Shown piece after piece: positions 42,285-54,543 of a stretch of 64,000 bases of DNA. Numbering within the stretch: the stretch's first letter is position 1; every line of letters begins with the position of its first letter. The position numbers and the translations under genes were made by a program. Source of the stretch: Lysinibacillus xylanilyticus (GTDB lineage Bacteria > Bacillota > Bacilli > Bacillales_A > Planococcaceae); NCBI RefSeq assembly GCF_001183605.1, contig NZ_LFXJ01000005.1:558001-622000 (forward strand), in the 5' to 3' direction. Under the pieces are notes generated by a model that was given only the letters and a program-made list of their open reading frames with translations, searched no databases and was not told where the DNA came from.

Positions 42285-43460
42285 ATGACCACTAGATTTG
42301 ATAGAGCGTTTCATGAACTAGAACGTCCATTTGCTTGGTTGGACTTTGATGCATTGGATCACAATATTTCAACCGTACACAACGCTTGTGGAGAGAAAAA
42401 TATACGCATCGCTACGAAATCAGTTCGTTCTGTGGAGATATTACGTTATTTACAAACAAATCTATCAAATGTGATGGGGTTTATGACGTTCACAGCGGCA
42501 GAAACAATATTTTTACTGCAACAGCAATTTGATGATTTACTGCTAGGATATCCGGTGATGGAAGAAGCTGCTGTTCGTCAGCTATTACATTTCGTAAAGG
42601 CCGGGAAAACTGTCACTTTTATGGTGGATAAGTGGGAACATGTCAAATTTTTGGCGAAGTTAGGGCAAGAGTTAGGCGTTCGTGTACAAGTATGTATTGA
42701 TATTAATGTATCCAATGATTTTAAACTGCTATATTTTGGTACGAAACGCTCTTCGCTTCATTCACTTCAGTCACTTACACCATTCCTCGAATATATTAAA
42801 AATCAAGCATTTATTGAGGTGGTTGGAGCGATGGGCTATGAGGCTCAAATTGCAGGAGTCGGTAATCGTCCAGCCAACACTGTTAAAGGAAAACTAATTG
42901 AAGTAATGCAATTACAAGCTAAAAAGAAAGTTACCCAGTTTCGTAGATTAGCAATTGCGCATATAAAAGCGTATTTCCCGAGCTTAAACTTTGTAAATGG
43001 TGGTGGTTCAGGGAGTATGGCATACACGGCACAACAAAAGGAAGTAACAGAAATAACAGTTGGCTCTGCATTTTATGCACCAGCTTTGTTTGACCAATTT
43101 ACACATTTACAGCTAGAAAAGGCAGCTGGATTTGCTTTAAGTGTAACAAGAAAGCCAGAAAAAAATATTGTTGTTTGCCATGGTGGTGGTTATACGGCGT
43201 CTGGGGCAATTAATACTGATCGATTACCGGTATTCTATGAGCCTAGCTTTTTTTCATATCTTACCTTAGAAGGAGCGGGAGAAGTTCAAACACCAGTAAA
43301 AGTAAAGCGTAAAAAAATTAACGTAGGGGACACGCTATATTTTCGACATGCGAAGGCTGGGGAACTTTGTGAAAGATTTCAAGAACTACATGGGATTAGA
43401 GGGGACACGTATGTAGGAACTTATTCAACCTATAGGGGGAATGGTCAATGTTTTCTATAG
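42285..43460 (+). CDS. PLP-dependent amino acid deaminase/aldolase (alanine racemase fold)
   Basis: This 391-residue protein has an N-terminal alanine racemase-type barrel: PFAWLDFDALDHNI, then IATKSVRSVEILRYL with the PLP lysine, and a C-terminal D-threonine aldolase-like domain (GGGSGSMAYTAQ, VVCHGGGYTASGAIN). It probably acts on D-amino or beta-hydroxy acids. AAGGAGTG precedes the ATG. Its last 13 bp overlap the split oxidase gene, so the two enzymes likely serve one pathway. Confidence 0.85.
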   Translation: MTTRFDRAFHELERPFAWLDFDALDHNISTVHNACGEKNIRIATKSVRSVEILRYLQTNLSNVMGFMTFTAAETIFLLQQQFDDLLLGYPVMEEAAVRQLLHFVKAGKTVTFMVDKWEHVKFLAKLGQELGVRVQVCIDINVSNDFKLLYFGTKRSSLHSLQSLTPFLEYIKNQAFIEVVGAMGYEAQIAGVGNRPANTVKGKLIEVMQLQAKKKVTQFRRLAIAHIKAYFPSLNFVNGGGSGSMAYTAQQKEVTEITVGSAFYAPALFDQFTHLQLEKAAGFALSVTRKPEKNIVVCHGGGYTASGAINTDRLPVFYEPSFFSYLTLEGAGEVQTPVKVKRKKINVGDTLYFRHAKAGELCERFQELHGIRGDTYVGTYSTYRGNGQCFL

Positions 43461-43788
43461 ATAAGTGGAAAAATGGTGAGAAGTGGACAAACTGGGCTGG
43501 TAATGTCATCTCTTATCCGTCTGAAATGTACTTGCCTCGATCTATTGAAGAGGTTACAAATATCGTGAAGCATGCACGTGAGTTAGGAAAAACGATTCGT
43601 GTCACTGGTGCAGCTCACTCCTTTAGCGCTGTTGCAATGCCTGAGCATATAGCACTTTCTTTACATAATATGCGTGGGCTCATAGCTGTGAATGAAGAGA
43701 AGCAAGAGGTGACACTTTGGTCCGGAACGTATTTATATGAAATAGGACCGTTGCTTGCGAAGCATGGATTTGCCCTTATAAATATGGG
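43448..43788 (+). CDS. FAD-dependent aldonolactone oxidase, exon 1 (split by IStron)
   Basis: The 5' part starts at ATG 43448 (AGGGGGA upstream), overlapping the preceding gene. The first 114 residues form the FAD-binding (PCMH) half: WTNWAGNVISYPSEMYLPRS, IRVTGAAHSFSAVAMPEH, then HGFALINMG. Without splicing, translation ends two codons into the element (N, stop). The rest of the enzyme resumes at 45994. Joined, the protein is about 440 residues, the family's normal length. Confidence 0.85.
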
Positions 43789-44300
43789 TAACTAAACTGT
43801 TGCGACAAATTTAGACAAACCTATACAAATCTGTATAGAAGCATAAATTTATAACAGAATACCCTTCGTATCAAGCGATTGGTGCGAACTCCACGTTAAT
43901 TGCTTTTAACTCCTAAAGCCTTGTGACCAAAGCGGAGCTGGAAACGGCAGACGTAACGGTGCGAAAGCAGAAAAAACAACAAGGATGGCATAAGCTGAAA
44001 AAAATCACTCAGTGTCCGTAAAGGATCATCGTGACAACGGAAAACGGTGGCGCTAAGTGCTTTGGCAATGGATGTTTAGCAGCGAACTCCTAAATCTCTA
44101 ATGAGACAAGGAAGACGTTCAACGACTATCTCCTTGAGGGAGAGTAAAACCGCAAGCGAATGGCGGAAGAAAAATGTGGCTCTTATTAGAAGATAAGATG
44201 AAGATATAGTCTGCGCTTATGTGAAAGCATAAGAGGTCTACTCGTGAGAGAAAGACTGCATTAAGGGTTGCGCCTTAGTGTGAACAAGAAAAATATATAC
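43789..44300 (+). ncRNA. Group I intron 5' core of the IStron
   Basis: The classical R element GTTCAACGACTAT lies at 44117-44129 and the S element AAGATATAGTCT at 44201-44212; GACTAT pairs with ATAGTC as P7. Upstream, GGCGCTAAGTGC and AATGGATG...AGCAGCGAACTC (about 44051-44089) fit the P/Q region. Hairpins after S (CTTATGTGAAAGCATAAG) fit P9. With a U at 43789 as the 5' site and G at 45994 as the last intron base, the ligated mRNA reads ATG-GGT-GAT, in frame. Confidence 0.78.
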
Positions 44301-44381
44301 AAAAGAACAAATATAAAAATGTTAACAACCTCTCTAAACAGGGTAATGTGATTTTATCATTGTGAAAGAGAGGTAGTATAC

Positions 44382-44672
44382 ATGGAATTAATGTTCATTG
44401 AGAAATTTGCTAAACGTGTTGGTGTAAATGTTGTAACGCTAAGAAGAATGGAAACAAAGGGCGAGAATGTATCTTCTGGCGGTATGAGATATTACTCTGT
44501 TGAACAATTAAAACAGTTTGGCTTTGCACCAGACACACAAAAGTTGGTGATTGGCTATTATCTAGTTAGTACACCTAGTCAAAAAATTATTCGGTCGAAG
44601 GAAACTAAACGATTGATTGACGAGGTGAAAAACAATGATATTGGCGACAAAAATAAGACTAAAACCAACTAA
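44382..44672 (+). CDS. tnpA: IS607 TnpA, internally deleted
   Basis: This 96-residue remnant has the N-terminal MerR-type helix (FIEKFAKRVGVNVVTLRRME, GGMRYYSVEQLKQFGF) and the first strand of the serine recombinase with VIGYYLVSTPSQK, then jumps to the typical C-terminal helix (KETKRLIDEVKNND). Roughly 100 catalytic-domain residues are missing, in frame. It has GAGAGG before the ATG and overlaps tnpB by 38 bp. It can no longer catalyse recombination but may still bind DNA. Confidence 0.8.
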   Translation: MELMFIEKFAKRVGVNVVTLRRMETKGENVSSGGMRYYSVEQLKQFGFAPDTQKLVIGYYLVSTPSQKIIRSKETKRLIDEVKNNDIGDKNKTKTN

Positions 44673-45786
44673 AGAACAAGAGGTTTTGTTTTGGAAGTCT
44701 GCGGGGACTGCGAGATGGGCTTACAATTATTTCTTGGCTGAAAGCGAACGTATTTATAACGACGAGAAGCGTACAGTCAAAGAGGGCGAAGTTCGTAAAA
44801 AAATCAATAATGAACTGAAACCAACAACGCATAAATGGCTTAAGGAAGTCGGAAGCAATGTGATGAAACAGGCGGTGAAAGATGCCGATATTGCTAAAAA
44901 GCGTTGGTTCGAAGGCACTACTGAAAAGCCAAGGTTCAAAAGCAGACGAAGAAGTAAAGTTAGTTTTTATGTAAATTACGAAAGTTTAAAACGAACAAAT
45001 GAAGGTTTTAGAGGTGAAAAGATTGGCAATGTAAAAACTTGCAATGCGCTTCCTAAGCTTAAAAAAGGTCATAAATATTCGAATCCACGCATCTCATTTG
45101 ATGGACGAAATTGGTTCTTATCCATTGGATATGAGCAAGAATTTGAGAAATATGATTTGACAGGAGAAAGTTTAGGGATTGATGTAGGGATCAAAAAATT
45201 GGCAGTTTGTTCTGATGGTAAGTTCAAAAAGAACATTAACAAAACCGAAGAAGTCAAACGATTAGAGCGAAAGTTGAAACGAGAACAACGACATCTAGCT
45301 CGTAAGCTTGAAGCCAATACTAAAAAGTATTCTAAAAACCGAAAGCCAATCTATAAAATACCTTTAAAGAATATGAAAAATATTCAAAAACAAAACACGG
45401 AAATCCGTAATTTATATAAGCGACTTAACGATATCCGAACAAACCATTTACATCAGTGTTCTATTGAGATTGTGAAAACCAAGCCATCTCGTATTGTTAT
45501 GGAACATTTACATGTAAAAGGTATGATGAAAAATAAACATCTGGCGAAGGCGATAGCCGAGCAAAAGTTATATGAATTCAAACGGCAAATTCAATACAAA
45601 TGTCAAAAATACGGAATTGAATTTGTTGAAGCCGACAGATGGTTTCCATCATCAAAAACTTGTTCTTCTTGTGGGCAAATCAAATCCGATTTGAGACTGA
45701 AAGACAGATTAATTATCTGTTCTTGTGGATTAAAGTTGGATAGAGATTTGAACGCAAGCATTAACTTAGCAAATTACTCAATCTAA
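44635..45786 (+). CDS. tnpB: TnpB RNA-guided nuclease
   Basis: This 383-residue protein is full length for the family. The N-terminal recognition part (IRLKPTKEQEVLFWKSAGTA) is followed by a RuvC domain with catalytic Asp about 183 (GIDVGIKKLAV), Glu about 290 (RIVMEHLHVKG) and the DRDLNASIN motif about 369-376. A zinc finger has C343/C346 (CSSC) and C362/C364 (CSC). All key residues are present, so it should be an active omegaRNA-guided nuclease that cuts target DNA. Confidence 0.93.
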   Translation: MILATKIRLKPTKEQEVLFWKSAGTARWAYNYFLAESERIYNDEKRTVKEGEVRKKINNELKPTTHKWLKEVGSNVMKQAVKDADIAKKRWFEGTTEKPRFKSRRRSKVSFYVNYESLKRTNEGFRGEKIGNVKTCNALPKLKKGHKYSNPRISFDGRNWFLSIGYEQEFEKYDLTGESLGIDVGIKKLAVCSDGKFKKNINKTEEVKRLERKLKREQRHLARKLEANTKKYSKNRKPIYKIPLKNMKNIQKQNTEIRNLYKRLNDIRTNHLHQCSIEIVKTKPSRIVMEHLHVKGMMKNKHLAKAIAEQKLYEFKRQIQYKCQKYGIEFVEADRWFPSSKTCSSCGQIKSDLRLKDRLIICSCGLKLDRDLNASINLANYSI

Positions 45787-45991
45787 GGAGTTTAACTAAA
45801 ACTAAACCTTAGATGTGTACGCAACGATACTGCGGAATTTAAGCCTTTGGAGAGTCATACTAAATTGTAGTAGCTTTGGCGAAACCAGACTCAGAGAATA
45901 AGGAAGACACATAAACGAAAGTCGGAAGATATAAGTTGTGTCACAGTAGAGATGGCTACATTTTTTAAGAAATGTATATATTTTTCGTATC
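45787..45991 (+). ncRNA. Probable omegaRNA scaffold at the IStron 3' end
   Basis: This 205-base non-coding tail between the tnpB stop and the element edge contains several short complementary blocks (GCGGAATTTAAGCC...). In IS605/IS607 elements the TnpB guide RNA comes from here, with the guide being the flanking host DNA, here starting GGGGATATTCAAGAG. It also holds the 3' end of the group I intron. Exact folding was not computed. Confidence 0.55.
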
Positions 45992-45993
45992 GG

Positions 45994-46975
45994 GGATATT
46001 CAAGAGCAAACGATTGCAGGAGCAGTGTCAACGGGTACCCATGGAACAGGTGTAACACTCGGTTCGTTATCCTCAGCTGTAACAAGATGGGGTTTTGTAG
46101 ATGGTACAGGTACTTATAGGGAGCATGTGAGAGGAATGGATGATTTATCTGAAGCTTTGCATGTTTCACTAGGTATGCTGGGTGTGCTTGTGAAGGTAAC
46201 GATAAAGGTGATACCTCTATATAGCTTACATTACGTGAGCACAAGAGATACTTTAGAAAATGGTCTGGCGATATTTACTGAAGATATTCGACAGAATCGA
46301 CATGTTGAGTGGTTTTATTTTCCGGGCAGCGAAACCATTCAAGTGAAGCGTATGAACGCTATAGCGCCTGTTTATCAAAGTGATTGGAGTAAGAGAATAG
46401 AGACGTTGAAACTGCAAATAGTAGAGAACGGTGCTTTTTTTGCTATGTCCGAGCTTTGTAAATGGAAGCCTTCGTTAAGTGGCGCTATGAGTAAATTAGC
46501 AGCAGCCAATGTAGTTGAAGGGGAGAAAACAGGGATTAGCTATGAAATTTATCCGTCTCCACGTAGCGTAAAGTTCCAAGAAAGTGAATATGCTATTCCG
46601 TTAACGCAATTTGAGGCATGTATGGAGGAGATCCACGCAACCTTTAAAAGTGGAATTTTTGATGTACATTTCCCGCTAGAATGTCGGACGACGGCAGGAG
46701 AAGCAGGTTTTTTAAGTCCTACCCAAGGGCAAGAATCAGCGTTTGTTGCCTTTCATATGTATAAAGGAATGCAGGAAGAGCCTTATTTTGAATGGATCCA
46801 TACGATGATGAAGAAATATAAAGGACGACCGCATTGGGGCAAACTAAATCATTTAACAGCAAAATATGTATACGAGCTATACCCAGATATCGAGAAATTT
46901 TTAGCCATCCGTAGTCAATTCGATCCTGATAATGTGTTTTTGACAGGGTACTTAAGAAAATTATTTACATTGTGA
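45994..46975 (+). CDS. FAD-dependent aldonolactone oxidase, exon 2
   Basis: It continues exon 1 in frame: DIQEQTIAGAVSTGTHGTG, the hallmark FAD-loop of L-gulono/D-arabinono-lactone oxidases, then the C-terminal ALO domain ending GKLNHLTAKYVYELYPDIEK...DPDNVFLTGYLRKLFTL. About 326 residues. On its own the piece could start at GTG 46025 but would lack the FAD domain. The enzyme oxidises a sugar lactone or polyol. Confidence 0.85.
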
Positions 46976-46984
46976 AGGAATACT

Positions 46985-47074
46985 ATGCAATTTAAAGGAT
47001 TTGAAGAAATGATGGATTATTTAAAAAAATTAAAATTTGAACAAAATGTTAAAATATTCTCCAAAGCGAGATAA
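46985..47074 (+). CDS. Micro-ORF, 29 aa
   Basis: GAAGGAA precedes ATG 46985; the peptide starts MQFKGFEEMMDYLKKLKFEQ and is basic. It directly follows the oxidase stop. It may be the remnant of a longer gene. Confidence 0.3.
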   Translation: MQFKGFEEMMDYLKKLKFEQNVKIFSKAR

Positions 47075-47153
47075 AAGTGATGCTTAATCAGCATGAAAAC
47101 GATTTCAAATTTTATGTATTATTTAAATTGTTCAAACAATTCTAAAAATACTG

Positions 47154-47182
47154 TTGACTAGACCTTTTTTTCGTACTATGAT
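47154..47182 (+). promoter_or_regulatory. Sigma-A promoter of ilvD
   Basis: TTGACT at 47154-47159 and TATGAT at 47177-47182, with a 17-bp spacer. Confidence 0.75.
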
Positions 47183-47311
47183 TACAACAATTTAACACGT
47201 TCGTTACAGCAATTAGTAATCTTCTAAGAGATTAACATATACGCAAAAACGGAATAGACAGAACATTTCGTATATAGCAACGAACATAGCAATAAATGAG
47301 GGGCGTTTAAA

Positions 47312-48982
47312 ATGAGAAGTGACATGATTAAAGTAGGCGTAGATCGTGCGCCACATAGAAGTCTTTTATATGCAACAGGCAAAGTAAAAGCGAAAGATTT
47401 AGGCAAACCATTTATTGGGGTTTGTAATTCTTATATCGACATTATACCAGGTCACGTTCATTTACGTACATTTGCTGATGTTGTAAAAGAAGCCATTATT
47501 GAAGCGGGTGGTATTCCTTTCGAATTTAATACAATCGGTGTAGATGATGGAATTGCAATGGGCCATATTGGTATGCGTTACTCTTTACCGAGTCGTGAAA
47601 TTATCGCAGATTCTGCTGAAACAGTTATTAATGCACACTGGTTCGATGGAGTATTTTATATTCCTAACTGTGACAAAATTACACCGGGAATGTTAATGGC
47701 AGCAGTTCGTACTAATGTACCGTCAATTTTCGTCTCTGGTGGTCCAATGGAGGCAGGTACTTCTGCTACTGGCAAGCAACTTTCATTAACTTCAGTTTTT
47801 GAAGGTGTAGGGGCACATAAATCTGGCAAAATGTCAGCTGAAGAGCTATTAGATATTGAAAACAATGCATGCCCAACATGTGGTTCATGTTCAGGAATGT
47901 TTACTGCAAACTCTATGAACTGCTTAATGGAAATGCTAGGAGTAGCTTTACCAGGTAATGGAACAATTGTTGCTACTTCTGAAGAGCGCCATAAGCTTAT
48001 TAAAGAAGCTGCAAAACAATTAGTCCGTATGATTAAAGAGGACATAAAACCTCGAGACATTATTACTAAAGAAGCAATTGATGATGCATTTGCACTTGAT
48101 ATGGCGATGGGTGGTTCGACAAATACAGTCCTCCATACATTAGCAATCGCAAATGAAGCTGAAATCGATTATAACATTGAGGATATTAATAAAGTTGCAG
48201 AGCGTGTTCCATATCTAGCGAAAATTATGCCTGCTTCAGATATTTCAATGGATGATATTAATAAAGCGGGTGGCGTTAGTGCCATTATTAATGAGTTAGC
48301 ATCCATTCCAGGTGCTATTCACCCAGATCGACCAACAGTTGCAGGAGTAATAATGGGTGAGCTTGTAAAAGATTATCATATTACAAATGCTGAAGTTATT
48401 CGTACGAAAGACAATCCGTATAGCCCAGTTGGCGGTTTATCGGTGTTATTTGGAAATATCGCACCAGATGGTTCTGTTATTAAAGTAGGAGCTGTAGACC
48501 CTTCTATCAAAGTATTCAGAGGCGAAGCAATCGTCTTTGAATCACAAGAAGCGGCACAGGAAAATATCGATAACGGGACGGTTAAAGAGGGTCATGTAGT
48601 CGTCATTCGCTACGAAGGACCAAAAGGTGGCCCAGGGATGCCTGAAATGCTTGCACCAACATCTGCGATTCAAGGCCGCGGTCTTGGCACAAAGGTTGCA
48701 TTGATCACAGATGGACGTTTCTCAGGTGCATCTCGTGGTATTTCAATCGGACATATTTCACCAGAAGCTGCAGAAGGCGGTCCAATCGCGTTAGTAGAGA
48801 ACGGTGACATTATTACAATTGATCTACCAAATCGTACTATCAATTTAGAAGTTTCAGATGAAGTATTAGCTGAACGTCGTGCAAAACTACCGGTATTTGA
48901 ACCGAAAATTAAGCGCGGTTGGCTAGCAAGATATTCAAAATTAGTAACAAGCGCCTCTACAGGTGGCGTTATGAAAATTTAA
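47312..48982 (+). CDS. ilvD: Dihydroxy-acid dehydratase
   Basis: This 556-residue enzyme dehydrates 2,3-dihydroxy acids to 2-keto acids, the third step of Ile/Val synthesis. Iron-sulfur ligands lie in [23 protein letters not shown] and [16 protein letters not shown]; the C-terminal [19 protein letters not shown] block is diagnostic. GAGGGG precedes the ATG. It is first in the biosynthetic cluster and has its own promoter, while the T-box comes after it. Confidence 0.96.
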   Translation: MRSDMIKVGVDRAPHRSLLYATGKVKAKDLGKPFIGVCNSYIDIIPGHVHLRTFADVVKEAIIEAGGIPFEFNTIGVDDGIAMGHIGMRYSLPSREIIADSAETVINAHWFDGVFYIPNCDKITPGMLMAAVRTNVPSIFVSGGPMEAGTSATGKQLSLTSVFEGVGAHKSGKMSAEELLDIENNACPTCGSCSGMFTANSMNCLMEMLGVALPGNGTIVATSEERHKLIKEAAKQLVRMIKEDIKPRDIITKEAIDDAFALDMAMGGSTNTVLHTLAIANEAEIDYNIEDINKVAERVPYLAKIMPASDISMDDINKAGGVSAIINELASIPGAIHPDRPTVAGVIMGELVKDYHITNAEVIRTKDNPYSPVGGLSVLFGNIAPDGSVIKVGAVDPSIKVFRGEAIVFESQEAAQENIDNGTVKEGHVVVIRYEGPKGGPGMPEMLAPTSAIQGRGLGTKVALITDGRFSGASRGISIGHISPEAAEGGPIALVENGDIITIDLPNRTINLEVSDEVLAERRAKLPVFEPKIKRGWLARYSKLVTSASTGGVMKI

Positions 48983-48989
48983 AAAGTTA

Positions 48990-49345
48990 AAGCGTTGATG
49001 AGGTTAAAGGTTCTAGAGCCTTGTATTTACCAGAGAGCCGGTCGTGCTGGAAGCCGGCGATACAACTAGATCCGACATCCCCTCTGAGTGAGCTATTAAA
49101 CGCGTGTTCGCCATTAGATAGCTCCGGGCATAATCGAAAGTGCTCGTTATTAATGAATAAATAATTTATGACACCGTATTGGATGCGAATGATTTCGCGT
49201 TGGTGCATAAATGCTTATATTTATTCACGAGGTAGCAATTATTTGCTATAAAAAAGGGTGGTACCATGGAAAGTCTTTTTCATCCCTACGTAAGGTAATT
49301 CTTTGCGTGTGGAGAAAAAGGCTTTTTATTTTTTTTACAACATTA
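48990..49345 (+). promoter_or_regulatory. T-box leader (tRNA-sensing) upstream of ilvB
   Basis: Stem I shows GATGAGG...AGAGAGCCGGT...GCTGGAAGCCGGC...CCTCTGAGTG. The specifier candidate is ATC (Ile) at 49077-49079, in CCGACATCCC just above the base helix. The T-box AAGGGTGGTACC lies at 49254-49265. A terminator (GTCTTTTTC...GAAAAAGGC plus T-run) ends near 49337. Uncharged tRNA would stabilise the antiterminator and switch on ilvB-leuD. Confidence 0.88.
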
Positions 49346-49448
49346 AAAAGAGTCTGTCGTCTCTTTTCAAGGAGATAACCAGCTTGTAACACTTCAATGA
49401 TGCGCATTACTGATGTGAAATTGAATGATAAAGAAGGAGGCATATTTG

Positions 49449-51215
49449 ATGAGTACGAATGTTTCTATCAATGAGAAAGAAGAATTAGCAACAACAGCAA
49501 AAGCTGAACAAACCTATCAAGCGAAAGATGGTGCTGACGTATTAGTGCAAGCACTGCATGAACAAGGTGTTGAAATTGTTTTTGGTTACCCAGGTGGAGC
49601 GGTACTACCAATCTATGACGCAATGTATAAAAATCCGATTCGTCATATTTTAACTAGACATGAACAAGGTGCAATCCATGCAGCAGAAGGTTATGCACGT
49701 GTTTCCAATAAAACTGGTGTAGTTATTGCGACAAGCGGCCCGGGGGCAACAAACTTAGTAACTGGTATTGCTGATGCGATGATTGATTCCATCCCATTAG
49801 TTGTATTCACAGGTCAAGTTTCAACATCTGTGATTGGTACAGATGCTTTCCAAGAAGCGGACATTATGGGAATTACGACACCAATTACGAAGCACAATTA
49901 TCAGGTACAGGATGTTAATGATATCCCACGTATTGTTAAAGAGGCTTTCCATATTGCGAGCACTGGGCGAAAGGGCCCTGTTGTAGTGGATTTCCCTAAA
50001 AACGTTTCTCAAATGTTATTTGATGTGGAGAATCCACCACAGGCTCCTGACGAAATATATTTACCTGGTTATCAACCAACATATAAACCGAATTATTTAC
50101 AAGTTCAAAAGGCCATTCAGGCGATTTCATTGGCTAAAAATCCAGTCATTTTAGCTGGAGCTGGTGTACTCTTTGCAGATGCCAAAGAAGAGTTAACAGC
50201 ATTCGCTGAAAAATACCAAATTCCAGTAGCAAACACTCTACTAGGACTTGGTTCAATCCATGGAGAGCATGAATTATTCATCGGTATGGCGGGAATGCAC
50301 GGAACTGCAACGGCGAACACAGCTATTACAAAATCAGATTTATTATTGAATATCGGAGCTCGCTTTGATGATCGTTTAACTGGTAATTTAGCAACATTTG
50401 CTCCTAATGCAACAATCATACACATCGATATTGATCCAGCGGAAATTGGAAAAAACGTTCCTACGGATATTCCAATCGTTGCAGATGCTAAAGAAGCATT
50501 AAAAGCATTATTGAAAAAGGACTTCGATGGTCCAGATACAACAGAATGGTTAGCCTACTTAAATAATCACGCAAAGGAATATCCATTATGGTACAGCAAG
50601 GAGCCAGGGGATAAAGAAATTTTACCGCAGGAAGCATTAGAGCTTGTGCATAAAATTACAGAAGGTGACGCAATTGTCACTACAGATGTTGGTCAGCATC
50701 AAATGTGGGCTGCACAATATTATCGCTTAAACAATGATCACGGATGGGTAACGTCTGGTGGACTTGGTACGATGGGCTTCGGCTTCCCAGCTGCAATTGG
50801 CGCCCAGTTTGCGAAGCCAGACAAAAAAGTTGTTGCTATTGTAGGAGATGCAGGATTCCAAATGACTGCGCAAGAGCTTTCTATACTACAAGAATTCAAC
50901 TTACCGGTAAAAGTAGTGATTTTAAATAACAGCTGTCTAGGAATGGTACGCCAATGGCAAGAAACATTCTATGAGGAGCGTTATTCATCTTCATTAATGC
51001 CGGTTCAACCAGATTTTGTTAAATTAGCTGATGCATATGATCTTAAGGGCTACCGAATCAACACAATCGATGAAGCGGAAAGTATTTTCCGCGAGGCACT
51101 ACTTTCTGATGAGCCGGTGTTAATTGATTGTCGTGTTAAACAGCGCCAATGTGTTTACCCAATGGTAGCACCAGGCAAAGGCCTACAAGAAATGATTGGG
51201 GTGAAAGAGAATTGA
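49449..51215 (+). CDS. ilvB: Acetolactate synthase large subunit
   Basis: This protein has 588 residues from ATG 49449 (AAGGAGG 8 bases upstream). ThDP-dependent: catalytic Glu in [30 protein letters not shown], the ThDP/Mg motif [20 protein letters not shown]...NN. It condenses pyruvate with pyruvate or 2-ketobutyrate. It lies directly under the T-box and overlaps ilvN by 4 bp. Confidence 0.96.
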   Translation: MSTNVSINEKEELATTAKAEQTYQAKDGADVLVQALHEQGVEIVFGYPGGAVLPIYDAMYKNPIRHILTRHEQGAIHAAEGYARVSNKTGVVIATSGPGATNLVTGIADAMIDSIPLVVFTGQVSTSVIGTDAFQEADIMGITTPITKHNYQVQDVNDIPRIVKEAFHIASTGRKGPVVVDFPKNVSQMLFDVENPPQAPDEIYLPGYQPTYKPNYLQVQKAIQAISLAKNPVILAGAGVLFADAKEELTAFAEKYQIPVANTLLGLGSIHGEHELFIGMAGMHGTATANTAITKSDLLLNIGARFDDRLTGNLATFAPNATIIHIDIDPAEIGKNVPTDIPIVADAKEALKALLKKDFDGPDTTEWLAYLNNHAKEYPLWYSKEPGDKEILPQEALELVHKITEGDAIVTTDVGQHQMWAAQYYRLNNDHGWVTSGGLGTMGFGFPAAIGAQFAKPDKKVVAIVGDAGFQMTAQELSILQEFNLPVKVVILNNSCLGMVRQWQETFYEERYSSSLMPVQPDFVKLADAYDLKGYRINTIDEAESIFREALLSDEPVLIDCRVKQRQCVYPMVAPGKGLQEMIGVKEN

Positions 51216-51727
51216 AACGAGTAATTACAGTAACAGTGATTAACCAAAGCGGTGTGTTAAATCGTGTAACAGGCTTACTTATGAAGCGTCAATTTAATAT
51301 CGAATCAATCACAGTTGGTCATACAGAACAGCCAAACTTTTCTAAAATGACTTTTGTTGTAAACGTTGAGGATGAGCGCAAAATTGAACAGCTTGTGAAG
51401 CAATTATCGAAGCAAATTGATGTGTTAAAGGTCAATGACATTACAGATAAATCAATCGTGTTACGCGAATTAGCACTTGTGAAGGTAATTTCACCACCAA
51501 ACTTACGATTGGAAATGAATTCAATTGTTGAACCATTCCGTCCACAAATTATTGATACAGCGAAAAACGTTGTCACATATCAAGTAGTAGGCGATCCAGA
51601 TAAGATTGACGCTTTTATTGAACTAATTCGACCTTATGGTATTAAAGAATTAACGCGTACAGGAGCTACTGCATCTGTTCGTGAAACACAAAAAATCTCA
51701 AATACGCAGCTCTCTATTTTAAAATAG
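51212..51727 (+). CDS. ilvN: Acetolactate synthase small subunit
   Basis: The start is TTG 51212, overlapping the ilvB stop (TTGA), with GGGGTG upstream; 171 residues. An N-terminal ACT domain ([29 protein letters not shown]) binds valine for feedback control; the C-terminal domain ([10 protein letters not shown]...GATASVRE) completes the regulatory subunit. Called ilvH in B. subtilis. Confidence 0.93.
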   Translation: MKRVITVTVINQSGVLNRVTGLLMKRQFNIESITVGHTEQPNFSKMTFVVNVEDERKIEQLVKQLSKQIDVLKVNDITDKSIVLRELALVKVISPPNLRLEMNSIVEPFRPQIIDTAKNVVTYQVVGDPDKIDAFIELIRPYGIKELTRTGATASVRETQKISNTQLSILK

Positions 51728-51787
51728 TTTGCATATAAAATTCATAGCTTTGGATGCATACCCTAAGTCGGTTTGCATCTGAAGTAA

Positions 51788-54383
<2,596 letters not shown>

Positions 54384-54433
54384 AGCTTCCGGTGGATGTC
54401 ACGGAATTATGCCAATTATGTTATGTGTAGTCG

Positions 54434-54495
54434 TAATATTGATGACCTCACCTATTAATATTGATGACCTCACCTATTAATATAGGTGAGAGTCT
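54434..54495 (+). repeat. 22-bp tandem duplication plus hairpin before leuB
   Basis: TAATATTGATGACCTCACCT with a following AT occurs at 54434 and 54456, head to tail. The second copy's end forms CACCTAT-TAAT-ATAGGTG (54472-54489). It may modulate readthrough from leuA to leuB. Confidence 0.6.
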
Positions 54496-54543
54496 TACTA
54501 AAATAGCGTAGTTCAGCGCTATACAAAGAAAGGTGTTTTGACG

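Larger units (their letters stand above)
43789..45991 (+). mobile_element. IS607-type IStron (group I intron plus TnpA remnant plus TnpB)
   Basis: The element is 2.2 kb, flanked on both sides by GG (43787-43788 and 45992-45993), the dinucleotide core used by IS607 serine transposases. Removing the element and one GG restores ATG-GGG-GAT, continuing the oxidase as ...INMGDIQEQTIAG. It carries a group I intron core at the 5' end, a shortened tnpA, an intact tnpB and a 3' non-coding tail. This is the build of clostridial IStrons. Confidence 0.85.
46976..47311 (+). other. Upstream region of ilvD
   Basis: It contains a 29-codon frame (46985-47074), a sigma-A promoter (47154-47182) and the palindrome AATTGTTCAAACAATT at 47137-47152 overlapping the -35, a possible repressor site (CodY-like but not a full match). 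No riboswitch is seen here. Confidence 0.5.

Noticed and set aside
47137-47152. CodY box before ilvD
   Set aside because: AATTGTTCAAACAATT is palindromic but misses several positions of the AATTTTCWGAAAATT consensus; left as a possible site only.
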